Shown one piece after another: positions 20,001 to 25,015 of a stretch of 39,238 nucleotides of DNA. The notes beneath the pieces are model-generated. The model was not told the DNA's origin, did not search any database, and saw only the letters and a list, made by a program, of their open reading frames with translations. The stretch's first letter is position 1; every line of letters starts with the position of its first letter. Source of the stretch: Aquimarina muelleri DSM 19832 (lineage in GTDB: Bacteria > Bacteroidota > Bacteroidia > Flavobacteriales > Flavobacteriaceae); contig NZ_AUML01000046.1 of assembly GCF_000430665.1 (NCBI RefSeq), forward strand, positions 1 to 39,238. Reading direction: 5' to 3'. The position numbers and the translations under genes were made by a program.

Positions 20001-21886
20001 CAAATGCTCAGGCAAATTTAATCGAACAAACCCTTCAAAAAGCTAAAATTCATCCTGAAACTATCAGTTATGTAGAAGGTCACGGCACAGGAACACAATT
20101 AGGAGATAGTCTAGAAATTGTTGCTTTAACAAATGCATTTCAAAAATATACTAAGAAAAAACAATTTATTCCTATTGGCTCAGTTAAAGCTAATATTGGA
20201 CATCCAGAGTCCGCAGCAGGAATCGCAGGTGTTGCAAAGGTACTTTTGCAAATGAAACAGCAACAGTTAGTACCATCTATTAATTCTGATGAGGTAAACC
20301 CTAATATCGAATTTAAAGAATCCCCATTTTATCTTCAGCATCAGCTTACTCCTTGGGAACCTTCAACAGGTCACCCCAGAAGAGCTCTTATAAATTCATT
20401 TGGAGCAGGAGGAGTTAATGCATGTTTAGTACTGGAAGAATATAAAAAATCAAAAATAATACAAGAGTATCAGGAATCTGGCCCATATCTGTTTGTACTT
20501 TCTGCAAAAAAGGAAGAACTCCTTATAGAATACGCGAATCATATACTCACGTATTTAGAAAAAGAACAGGATATAAATCTAGCAAACTTGTCTTTCACAT
20601 TACAGGTGGGTCGAGAGGCTATGTCAGATAGATTGGCAATTATTTTTTCAGATAAAGCAGAACTAATTCAGCGATTGAAAGATTGGCAGAAGCATAATAC
20701 AGATAAACATATTTATCAAGGAAAACTCGATCTTGGTATGAGGAGAAAGAAATCTATAGATAAAGTACAGGAATTCCAGACCTTTTTTAATACAGGAAAC
20801 CTGGATAAGTTAGCCCAACTTTGGATCACTGGTATAGAAGTAAATTGGGAGAGTTTATATACTCGAAATAAACCCAGTCGAATTTCACTACCAACCTATC
20901 CTTTTGCTCAAGAGAGGTATTGGGTTTCAGATAAAGTAACCCAAGAAAAAAGGATAGTAGCAGAACCAATAAGAAGTCAATTACATCCTTTGATTTCATA
21001 TAATTCATCTACATTAAGAGAAGTTCGTTTTACTTCGGTATTATCAGACAGCGAGTTTTATGCAACAGACCATAAAGTAAATGGAGAGAAGATTTTTCCA
21101 GGTTCTGGATTCATAGAAATTGCAAATATTTCAGGAAATCTGGCAGGGGAGCAAAAAGTTTGCAAAATCAGAGATATTGTTTGGGCTCACCCATTAAGTT
21201 TTAAGAAAGGGCCACAATTTATTCAGACATCTCTTAAACCCAATGGTAGTGGTACTGAATTTAAGATCACTTCTCATGATGATGAAAACGAGCAAATAGT
21301 ACATTCTGAAGGGAAGCTGTTTTTTCAAAATAATAATAATCCTTCAACAAGTGTCGAAAACATTTCGGTTCAAAAACTTAAAGAACAATGTCCTGAGCCT
21401 CTGGAGAGTTCTTATTATTATAATATTTTTAATCAGGCAGGTTTTAATTATGGATTAGCATTTAAGACCATTCAGGAATTTTATGTCAATGAATCTTTTG
21501 CATTGTCAAAACTAAAACTGGCAGATCATTTAAAGGTTGATTTTGATCGTTTCACTCTTCATCCTTCTATTGTTGATGGTGCCTTACAAACTGTTGCAGG
21601 ATTAATTGGTCAGACAGAATCTGCAGTTCCACATGTGCCGTTTGCGATAGATGAAATTGAGATATTCCGTTCTTTACCTCAAACATGCTATGCATATGTA
21701 CAAAGGGTTAATGTAGAAGGTAGCTCTTCGTCAGATATCAAAAAGTTTACTATAAAAATCATCAATGAAGCAGGAGATGTTTTAGTCGAGATTAAAAACT
21801 TTTATGTAAGAGCATTTGGAAAGGTGGATAAACTTGATGATTTGGAGATAGAAGTAAATAACATGGCTCTTTCTGTAAGTTTATAA
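8012..21886 (+). CDS. Giant trans-AT modular polyketide synthase (DH-KR-ACP-KS-DH-KR-ACP-KS-KR-ACP-KS-DH)
   Basis: 4624-aa PKS. A short helical N-terminal segment (about 1-35) resembles the C-terminal tail of the upstream PKS and probably docks to it. Domain order with key residues: DH2 (43-325; His72, Asp244), KR2 (Tyr672), ACP2 (Ser831), KS3 (930-1365; Cys1106, His1241, His1281), DH3 (1562-1850; His1592, Asp1765), KR3 (Tyr2189), ACP3 (Ser2351), KS4 (2440-2865; Cys2609, His2744, His2784), KR4 (Tyr3466), ACP4 (Ser3618), KS5 (3712-4146; Cys3889, His4024, His4064), DH4 (4324-4605; His4354, Asp4522). There is no in-line AT, ER, MT or TE. Each KS is followed by the trans-AT flanking region ending in a YPFA..RYW signature. 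The protein ends shortly after DH4 with no ACP, KR, thioesterase or recognisable docking helix, an incomplete terminal module. The ATG at 8012 is the natural start. Confidence 0.97.
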   Translation: MIDFIEYVVLELKSKRLSKANALNLIKQFSNRSKAHSNSAVIHPLLHINTSDLSQQSFTSTFNGNEFFLKDHEIKEQKVLPGVAYLEMAQAAVRKAMPSQKESVIELRNVIWAKPIIVNEEKEITIALFADETEIDQGQIHYEVYSIGTEDNIQEIIHCQGQAVFNNISTSIKLDIDKLKEEMQQGKLESQDIYKVYSKLGLNYGPTHQGVKTIFQGNEQLLAQLNLPAITEAEEYVLHPGMLDSALQSAIGLFGGLDQIPEHPSLPFALESLKVFSGCTKEMYAWVRYAEGSKSTDKVIKLDIDLCDEQGMVAVQMRGFSSRLLHTDKETIKKPSKETGAVFATPEWQDTTDKEQFSTNTADHLQQRYVFLCEMPKIKGKQLEALLAQSHVVHLQAKQYKNIAERFNEYAVTCFEQIQAILSDKPQGKIGIQIVMTNDYEQTIFTGLSALLKTATLENSKLAGQVIITSQKITVEELAVQLQENQTRTQDVIIKYEQGTRQTLGLKEIKVEGNEPKIAFKDNGVYLITAGLGKLGKLFATEILQQTQNATIILTGRSELTKEKQALINEMEVNTGQLMYQQLDITNLDKVKQTITSIKKKYKHLHGIIHSAGMISDSFILKKTSKEFTEVLAPKVTGTYNLDEATKDIDLDFMALFSSVSSVTGNSGQADYATANSFMDQFSAYRNQLVKAKQRTGKTIAVNWPLWQEGGMKVDPLKQEIISQSTGMYPMQTKTGIHAFYSSLEGTQNQLFVMEGDLEQLHHTLFATDTAEVSLPEVTTEEEKKPVVEMDSGSLEDKTQDYIKKQLSELFKLPSHKIDPYAPLEKYGIDSILAMNLINQLEKTFGSLPKTLFFEYQTIHELTGYFIKSHVAKLTSLFTVVSIKNGKEKMEEMSIAPPIKTQTKQVHSRTIKRQRHIDISAERKNKMDADPIAIIGLSGRYPESANIEAYWNNLRDGKDCITEVPKNRWDWREYYNEDRSKSGYHYSKWGGFIEGVDEFDPLFFNISPLEAEILDPQERLFLQHTWMAIEDAGYTRSRLQIPHEQGLAGQVGVYAGVMYSEYQLFGIEASKKGQRMGVPGSYASIANRVSYVLNLHGPSMTVDSMCSSSLTAIHLACQDLQQGRTSLGIAGGVNVSIHPNKYLVISAGQYISSDGHCQSFGEGGEGYIPGEGVGVVILKRLSEAERDGDHIYGIIKGSALNHGGKTNGYSVPNPQAQSNLISNVLKESNVDPRHISYIEAHGTGTKLGDPIEIVALSQAFQKNTSDVGSCLIGSAKSNIGHCESAAGIAGLTKVLLQLKHKQIVPSLHSKSLNPNIDFEKTPFIVNQTLKPWEQPMVDGISQPRLAGVSSFGAGGSNAHIIVQEYEPSIKVSKPIVSKDLDSKIIIPLSARTPEQLHQKTLDLFDFLKKLKVKKVEKTGSSFDLEEMAYTLQVGREAMDVRLAFMVKSLDDLIEKLKKYIDEEEYIEDIYQGRIDQEEDTLSWFNADADFEQTVHKWIARKKISKLLDLWVKGLNLDWDKFYGDHKPKRISLPVYPFARDRYWIDIKISEQNKGNEKTTSVLHPLLHSNTSDLSKQSYSSIFSGEEFFLKDHQVKIKEGYFSKVLPAVAYLEMARVAVEKATSVTAGSGILELHNTAWAQPLVVAEEKQVEIALSVKNNDQINYEIYSKDKEQETIHCQGIASYSTLPLPEKLDVEQLKRKMNKGSIEAASLYSIFNSMGLFYGPAYQGITKVYQGEKQLIAQLSLPSVEERDKNDYLLHPSMMDSSLQAAFGLIEDLSNLPSQPSVPFALDTIRIISASTETMFAWIRYSKGSKPTDSITKLDIDLCDQEGNISVQIRGLSSRQLSIDIVEVQNRSIGTILANPFWEICEMVQESESRQDEFVQKHIILCEIPRANASQLEALIHNSHCIPLEASQKNIAERYKEHALTCFERVQEIIKSKPEEKILIQIVIDDIKEQALFSGLSGLLKTAAQENPKLTGQIVITKSDVNTEKLAEQLKKAETRPEESFIRYEKDISYVLRWKEVQPKGDNTKIIFKDHGVYLITGGLGALGILFTKEILQQTKEVKVILTGRSELTEEKQAIINELSVNTNQVVYKQLDLSDPNQVNALIGTIIKEEKQLNGIIHSAGMILDNFILKKTSVEFSKVLTPKVNGTYHLDQASKDVNLDFIVLFSSLSGAMGNLGQADYATANAFMDQFAMYRNQLVDQRLRQGRTISLNWPLWSEGNLSISEKNIDILRQATGIEPMQTTSGIQAFYRSMALQNSQTLIMEGDMEKMRHILLPNQTNHTESSSAIIDEMVAKPSPDFKIDSNTLLDQTVVYLRKLFAGTLKLSVQELDPKAPLENYGIDSILAMKLTNILEETFGSLSKTLFFEYQTIKSLAGFFAKTYPQIIQEQAGIKHRASLTVELPENNTKKQPLISALHSSKRFFSGEVNTQREVAIIGLSGKYPQAENLQEFWENLKNGRDCITEIPEERWDTKQFFNSKSNQTGKSYSKWGGFISDVDKFDPLFFNISPKEAELMDPQERLFIETVWQTIEDAGYSKDSISAIGKVGVYVGVMYGQYQLYGAEAMLAGNAIVPGSSYASIANRVSYYLDLHGPSIALDTMCSSSLTAIHQACEEIRKGEIEAAIAGGVNVSIHPHKYLMLSQGNFAASDGRCRSFGEGGDGYVAGEGVGAVLLKSLDKAIEDGDHIYGVVKSNVINHGGKTNGYSVPNPNAQGDLIFESLKKAKIDPSTLSYIETHGTGTALGDPIEITGLKKAFGESVSQKQFCPIGSVKSNIGHLESAAGIAAVTKVLLQLKHKQLVPSLHSTTLNPNIDFKESPFYVQQKLTPWASSNTHPRRASISSFGAGGSNAHLIIEEYNGINRPVSESTNKTPQAFVLSSKNQSVLLKYAEKMIDFLRSNKDISLTDVVYTSQVGRTPMNERLVIVATSTDELEEKLEQWLHIHKTKGSKVLERNTEESEGVYYANIKDAPSNTRALLEGEEGNAYLKVIMNTRNLEKLAKLWISGADIDWSMLYQDIYPMRISLPTYPFAKERYWFNTPKISVTTDNVATQEFYTEEVSIEEKQKLHYYPKWVEGNLSLSEEKPTSGYILIFDTTDELFLTLQKESKQDTEGNSYILVKPGHVYEEVEPSIFTIDPQQKEHFKQLVENLSAKGQLPYRIIHSGLEAGNFDKKEDITRQLNYGIYTLFHLCKALMEQKEHISLQILSVFLGDMSLSNSLNAALGGFFKTLALENPYYQAKVIEIQDGLDNKQLSIKEKVRIIQDEFNDINWKKNEIRYKFQKENQAYVRNIKELVQLPHVESNKNRLPLKQNGVYIVSGGLGGLGLVFSEYLVKNYQCNLILFGRSVIKPVQQEKLEKLKTYGTQIIYLQADVSKLEDMEAVVKAAKTNFSQINGVIHSAGINQDSFIFKKSPEEMNKVLAPKVYGTVNLDLATRRENLDVFILFSSIAGIMGNIGQCDYAYGNHFLDSFAEIRDGLVKEQKRFGKTLSINWPYWEEGGMHISNEEITLIEKQTGLCPIPIKEGIKFMEEFLSSDLLQGIPLYGVSSKIRPYITQVAKELDKNQWINSNSIDTEILLEKTETYLKTLIGNEIKLDPERMDTTELFESFGIDSIIISQINMNLERDLGTLPKTLFYEYSTIEELANYLIQKEQEALIGFLNIEYSVNNSSNHDLQNYKVEAPDTSIRERKVESRDKISEPFKYEDFEPIAIIGVHGSYPKSKDLNTYWENLKEGKDVTDMVPKSRWDYKEFYDEDPAKAAEGKIYCKSGGFISDVDKFDPQFFNITAEEAIIMDPQERLFLQSVWATIEDAGYTKDSLKKHHPKAKSADVGVFVGVTTNTYNLLASENWSKGNTVPSAHPWSIANRVSYLFDFNGPSMPVDTACSSSSVAMHLACESLRKQECQVAVAGGVNLYLHPSKYHSLCKNRMISLGGKCYSYGAGDDGFVPGEGIGSVLLKPLSKAIEDGDHIYGTLIGSSFDHSGRSNGYSAPNPNAQANLIEQTLQKAKIHPETISYVEGHGTGTQLGDSLEIVALTNAFQKYTKKKQFIPIGSVKANIGHPESAAGIAGVAKVLLQMKQQQLVPSINSDEVNPNIEFKESPFYLQHQLTPWEPSTGHPRRALINSFGAGGVNACLVLEEYKKSKIIQEYQESGPYLFVLSAKKEELLIEYANHILTYLEKEQDINLANLSFTLQVGREAMSDRLAIIFSDKAELIQRLKDWQKHNTDKHIYQGKLDLGMRRKKSIDKVQEFQTFFNTGNLDKLAQLWITGIEVNWESLYTRNKPSRISLPTYPFAQERYWVSDKVTQEKRIVAEPIRSQLHPLISYNSSTLREVRFTSVLSDSEFYATDHKVNGEKIFPGSGFIEIANISGNLAGEQKVCKIRDIVWAHPLSFKKGPQFIQTSLKPNGSGTEFKITSHDDENEQIVHSEGKLFFQNNNNPSTSVENISVQKLKEQCPEPLESSYYYNIFNQAGFNYGLAFKTIQEFYVNESFALSKLKLADHLKVDFDRFTLHPSIVDGALQTVAGLIGQTESAVPHVPFAIDEIEIFRSLPQTCYAYVQRVNVEGSSSSDIKKFTIKIINEAGDVLVEIKNFYVRAFGKVDKLDDLEIEVNNMALSVSL
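8138..10620 (+). other. PKS split module 2, second half: DH2-KR2-ACP2
   Basis: DH2 keeps His72 in KDHEIKEQKVLP and Asp244 in HPGMLDSALQ. KR2 keeps the Ser/Tyr/Asn set (FSSVSS, ADYATAN), with TAGLGKLG in place of the usual TGGLG, and has Asp in HSAGMISD, predicting B-type (D-hydroxyl) reduction. ACP2 has GIDSI. Together with KS2 of the previous protein this should leave a double bond. Confidence 0.85.
10799..15180 (+). other. PKS module 3: KS3-DH3-KR3-ACP3
   Basis: KS3 has VDSMCSSS instead of the usual DTACSSS, with both His motifs intact. DH3 keeps His1592 and Asp1765, but about five extra residues separate the His from the conserved Pro (HQVKIKEGYFSKVLP). KR3 is complete (TGGLGALG, FSSLSG, ADYATAN, HSAGMILD; B-type). 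ACP3 has GIDSI. Predicted outcome: a second double bond, conjugated with that from module 2. Confidence 0.85.
15329..18975 (+). other. PKS module 4: KS4-KR4-ACP4
   Basis: KS4 has LDTMCSSS, ETHGTGT and KSNIGH. After the flanking region comes the KR structural half, then the catalytic half (SGGLGGLG, FSSIAG, CDYAYGN). HSAGINQD predicts a B-type hydroxyl. I find no DH motifs in this module. ACP4 has GIDSI. Predicted outcome: a beta-hydroxyl on a chain carrying an upstream diene. Confidence 0.85.
19145..21826 (+). other. PKS module 5 (incomplete): KS5-DH4
   Basis: KS5 has VDTACSSS, EGHGTGT and KANIGH, so the triad is intact. The normally conserved NAH near the KS end is NAC (Cys4138; the other KS domains here read NAH). 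DH4 carries the full HxxxGxxxxP motif (His4354, Gly4358, Pro4363) and HPSIVDGALQ. No KR or ACP follows. KR4-ACP4-KS5-DH4 resembles a dehydrating bimodule that lacks its last carrier protein. Confidence 0.8.
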
Positions 21887-21965
21887 TAAGAATGTTTTAA
21901 AATTCGGTAAAATAGAGAGTTCAAATAACAACATAAATCATATTCCAAAAAACAATGATGGTTTT

Positions 21966-22013
21966 GAAAAGAAACCAATGAAAGTACTCAACCAGTAATA
22001 AAGGGTTTCTTTC
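21966..22013 (+). terminator. Possible terminator hairpin after the giant PKS gene
   Basis: AAGAAACC (21969-21976) pairs with GGTTTCTT (22004-22011), and pairing extends outward past a one-base bulge. The loop is long (27 nt) and only a short T tract follows, so termination here is uncertain. Confidence 0.3.
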
Positions 22014-22033
22014 AATACACATAATTCAACTCT

Positions 22034-22066
22034 TTTGATAGAAAAAGATAGAGAGGATTATGTTAC
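22034..22066 (+). promoter_or_regulatory. Weak Bacteroidota-type promoter candidate before the sulfur cassette
   Basis: TTTG at 22034 is separated by 21 bases from TATGTTAC at 22059. This partly matches the Bacteroidota sigma-A pattern TTTG...TAnnTTTG and lies 38 bases before the start at 22105. The -7 element lacks the final TG, so this is only a candidate. Confidence 0.25.
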
Positions 22067-22104
22067 TATACTTAATTTAAAAAAACTCACTAAAATTTTC
22101 ATTT

Positions 22105-22926
22105 ATGAAAGCAATTAAAGAAGGCTTAAAGGTATTATCCAGAGGAACTTGTGGTACAGCATTTTGTTCACTATTAAACAGCGAATATGGTGTGCCAAAT
22201 GAAATAGCAGAGATTGCCGCATCCCCTTTTGCAGGAGGGTTGCTTAATAGAGGGTTCCAGTGCGGAATGATAGGAGGAGCTGTTTTGGCTGCCGGAGCAG
22301 AATCATACCGTAGAAATGAAGATACTGGAGAGGCTATAGCAATGGCCATAACAGCTACACAACATCTTATGGAATCTTTTAAAAAAAAGACAAATACTAT
22401 AAGCTGTAGAGATATAACCGAAATGGATTTGTCAGGAAAATTAGCCCCGCTGAAAGTATTAGTAACAGGTAAAGCATTTACTTGTATGAAACTCGCAGGG
22501 AAGTGGGCTCCCGATGCTATTAAGTCAGCCGATGAGGGCTTGTCTGATGAAACTGTAAGTTTTTGTCCAGGATCTGTGAGTTGTGCTTCAGAGGTGGTGA
22601 AAAAAATGGGAGCTACAGATGAAGAAATGCTTATGGTGGCAGGATATGCTGGAGGTCTTGGTTTAAGCGGAAAAGAATGTGGAGCATTAAGTGCTGCGAT
22701 TTGGTATAAGATGGTAGATTGGATCAAAAAAAATCCAGGTAAATCCCCATCTTCATTTGATAGTCAGGAAACTAAAAAAATGCTAAGAGCTTTTTATGTT
22801 CAAACCGATTCGGAGGTATTATGTAGCAAGATTACTAACAAAGAATTTAAAGATATAGATGATCATTCTGATTATATAAAAAGCGGAGGCTGCAAGAAGA
22901 TCATCGATGCATTGGCTGCATTATAA
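22105..22926 (+). CDS. Cysteine-rich redox protein, tandem C_GCAxxG_C_C-like domains
   Basis: 273-aa soluble protein resembling the putative redox-active C_GCAxxG_C_C family. The fold appears twice. First half: Cys16/Cys21, Cys53 (QCGMIGG), Cys101, Cys127. Second half: Cys154/Cys160, Cys192 (ECGALSA), Cys240, Cys263. The spacings Cys21-53-101 and Cys160-192-240 are identical (32 and 48 residues), direct evidence for internal duplication. The central Cys of the family motif (GCAxxG) is replaced by Met or Ala, so the metal or disulfide chemistry may differ from the family. It lies 17 bases before a cysteine desulfurase gene. Inference: it receives persulfide sulfur, or works as a dithiol redox partner in sulfur insertion. 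Family members are poorly characterised. The ATG at 22105 follows an A/T-rich leader without a clear Shine-Dalgarno, as is usual in Bacteroidota. Confidence 0.75.
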   Translation: MKAIKEGLKVLSRGTCGTAFCSLLNSEYGVPNEIAEIAASPFAGGLLNRGFQCGMIGGAVLAAGAESYRRNEDTGEAIAMAITATQHLMESFKKKTNTISCRDITEMDLSGKLAPLKVLVTGKAFTCMKLAGKWAPDAIKSADEGLSDETVSFCPGSVSCASEVVKKMGATDEEMLMVAGYAGGLGLSGKECGALSAAIWYKMVDWIKKNPGKSPSSFDSQETKKMLRAFYVQTDSEVLCSKITNKEFKDIDDHSDYIKSGGCKKIIDALAAL

Positions 22927-22943
22927 TTTAAAATACAAGTATC

Positions 22944-24146
22944 ATGTTAAAACAGTTATTGAGCAAACGAAATATTTATTTCGATCATAACGCAACAACC
23001 TACCTAGCACCTCGTGTAAGAAGGGTAATGAACAGAGTTTTAAAATCTTATTGGGGAAATCCTTCTTCTGGATATGCAAAAGGAAAAATGTCAGCGCAAA
23101 TTATCGAAAAAGCTCGTGAAAATGTTGCTGCTGCAATAGGGGCGCATTCACATGAGGTATATTTTTCGAGTTGTGCAACAGAATCTAATAATGCTTTATT
23201 AAAAACGGTAAGTAATCATTTCTATCCAGAAAAAAACAAAATCATTTCCACACCAATAGAGCATCCATCGGTAGCTAATACATTAGAGTATTTGAAGACT
23301 AAAGGAATAGATGTTCAATATTGCCCGGTAGATAGTTCTGGACGTGTAGTGCTTAAAGAACTTGAAGCAATGATCGATGATAAAACTTTTCTTGTTTGCT
23401 GTATGTTGGCAAATAATGAAATTGGTACAATTCAGGATATTAAAAAGATATCTGCAATGGCAAAAGCCAAAGATGCGTTGGTTTTTTCAGACTGTGTCCA
23501 GGCATTAGGTAAAATCCCAATAAACGTAAAGGAATTAGGGGTTGATTATGCAACGTTTTCTGCTCATAAACTATATGGTCCTAAAGGTGTTGGCGCTTGG
23601 TATGCCAAAATTAGTTGTCCCTTAGAGCCATATATACATGGAGGAAGTCAGGAAGAAGGAATGCGGGCAGGTACCGAATCTATTCATAATATAGCAGGTT
23701 TTGGGGAAGCTTGTAAACATGTAGATAAACTTATTTCCCTTTCCATGAAAAATGAGCCTCTTAAGAAGATGTTTATTACGGAATTAAAAGAAATAAAAAA
23801 GGATTTAATAGTTAATTCTCCAATAGACAATTGTTTAGTGAATACCATTAATTTAACTTTCCCTGGTATTAGCAGCGGTGAATTGATGAAAATGCTCGAT
23901 TATAAAGGGGTTGCGGTTTCTTCAGGATCAGCATGTAGTGCTTCTTCAAACAAACCATCACATGTTTTAAAAGCTATAGGCTTAACAGATGACGAAGCAC
24001 AGGAATCTATTAGAATAAGTTTTGGCGTAAAGACAAAAGATAAGCATATCAAATATGCCTTAAAGGTGATGAAACAATATATTCTAGAAGAAAAAAACGT
24101 TAAAGAATTAAATTCACTTGTAAAACTTAAAGAATCTGGACTATAG
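22944..24146 (+). CDS. Cysteine desulfurase, NifS/IscS type
   Basis: 400-aa PLP enzyme predicted to convert L-cysteine to alanine while loading sulfur on its own cysteine as a persulfide. Seen: N-terminal YFDHNATT; CATESNN for cofactor phosphate; EHPS; the Schiff-base lysine in SAHKLYGPKG (Lys209); HGGSQE and RAGTES; and the mobile-loop persulfide cysteine in SSGSACSASS (Cys331). The last motif marks the NifS/IscS group rather than SufS. Length is normal. It follows the cysteine-rich redox protein by 17 bases. No Fe-S scaffold gene (IscU/NifU, SufB/C/D) is present, so a housekeeping iron-sulfur role is less likely; I infer that it feeds sulfur to this cluster's product. tRNA thiolation cannot be excluded. 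Confidence 0.93.
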   Translation: MLKQLLSKRNIYFDHNATTYLAPRVRRVMNRVLKSYWGNPSSGYAKGKMSAQIIEKARENVAAAIGAHSHEVYFSSCATESNNALLKTVSNHFYPEKNKIISTPIEHPSVANTLEYLKTKGIDVQYCPVDSSGRVVLKELEAMIDDKTFLVCCMLANNEIGTIQDIKKISAMAKAKDALVFSDCVQALGKIPINVKELGVDYATFSAHKLYGPKGVGAWYAKISCPLEPYIHGGSQEEGMRAGTESIHNIAGFGEACKHVDKLISLSMKNEPLKKMFITELKEIKKDLIVNSPIDNCLVNTINLTFPGISSGELMKMLDYKGVAVSSGSACSASSNKPSHVLKAIGLTDDEAQESIRISFGVKTKDKHIKYALKVMKQYILEEKNVKELNSLVKLKESGL

Positions 24147-24332
24147 ATGACTAAACATAATTATTCAAATAAAAAATAATGAAAGATTGAAACGAGTATT
24201 AAGAAATTTAAACACCAACTTTTGAGAAGTAATTGATTAAATTTATTAATGCAGAAACGAAGTGTTTACTCTCGTTCTTTATTTTATAATTAGAGAGATA
24301 TTAAACGATTACTAAAATTTAAATGTGTAAAA

Positions 24333-24953
24333 ATGGATAAATCCGAAAAGTTTTGGAATAAGAGCGCAAATGGGTATGATAAGGAAGAAATGAAGGATCG
24401 AGATGTACGAATTAAAATCCTTGAAAAAACTAAAAAATACCTTAAAAAAAAGGATAATGTTTTAGATTATGGATGCGCAACTGGAATATTAGCAAATGAA
24501 ATAGCAGGTGATGTAGAAATGGTTTATGGGATGGATATATCGTCTAAAATGATCCAAATTGCAAAAAACAATGCTAGTAAACTTGATATTCAAAATGTAA
24601 AGTATACGCATACAACAATATTTGATGAAAACTATAAGTCAGGAACCTTTGATGTAATTTTAGGAGTTTATTTACTTCACTTGTTAGAAGATATGCCTAA
24701 AGCAATGAATAGAATACATGAATTGTTAAAACCTGGAGGATTATTTATTTCTGTAACACCTTGTTTAGGGAAAAGATCCCTTACAGGTATCTCGTTATCC
24801 TTTTTTAGTAAAATAGGGTTAATACCAAGCCTCAAAACATATAATATTTCTGAATTAGAAGGCTCCATTACAAATATGGGTTTTAAAATTATTGAAAGTG
24901 AATGTTTACAAAAAAGAGGACAACAATATTTTATTGTAGCAAAAAAGAATTAA
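24333..24953 (+). CDS. SAM-dependent methyltransferase, class I
   Basis: 206-aa Rossmann-fold methyltransferase. Motif I is LDYGCATG (44-51), followed by an acidic strand-2 end in YGMDISSKM and a post-motif region LLKPGGLFISVTP. It is a free-standing small-molecule methyltransferase, separate from the PKS proteins, which carry no MT domains. It is placed between the two cysteine-desulfurase-type genes, 186 bases after the first. O-, S- or N-methylation cannot be told apart from sequence; S-methylation of a thiol product is an attractive inference from its neighbours. The ATG at 24333 gives the canonical short helical N-terminus (EKFWNKSANGYD). Confidence 0.85.
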   Translation: MDKSEKFWNKSANGYDKEEMKDRDVRIKILEKTKKYLKKKDNVLDYGCATGILANEIAGDVEMVYGMDISSKMIQIAKNNASKLDIQNVKYTHTTIFDENYKSGTFDVILGVYLLHLLEDMPKAMNRIHELLKPGGLFISVTPCLGKRSLTGISLSFFSKIGLIPSLKTYNISELEGSITNMGFKIIESECLQKRGQQYFIVAKKN

Positions 24954-25015
24954 AAGATTTTGTGATAATATATCATTAAAATAAAACACACAAAAAACTA
25001 ATTAAAAAAAACAAT

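Noticed and set aside
19145..20445. KS5 as a classical non-elongating KS0
   Set aside because: The HGTGT histidine (His4024), whose loss defines most KS0 domains, is present. Only the downstream NAH is altered, so it was not called KS0.
1..21886. In-line AT, enoylreductase, methyltransferase or thioesterase domains in the PKS proteins
   Set aside because: I searched for GHSxGE, ER nucleotide-binding and SAM motifs between the KS, DH, KR and ACP domains and found none; the KR structural halves account for the long spacers.
22077..22727. 216-aa open frame on the minus strand opposite the cysteine-rich redox gene
   Set aside because: The plus-strand protein has a repeated cysteine pattern, proper start and operon spacing; the opposite frame has no recognisable motif and is a shadow of it.
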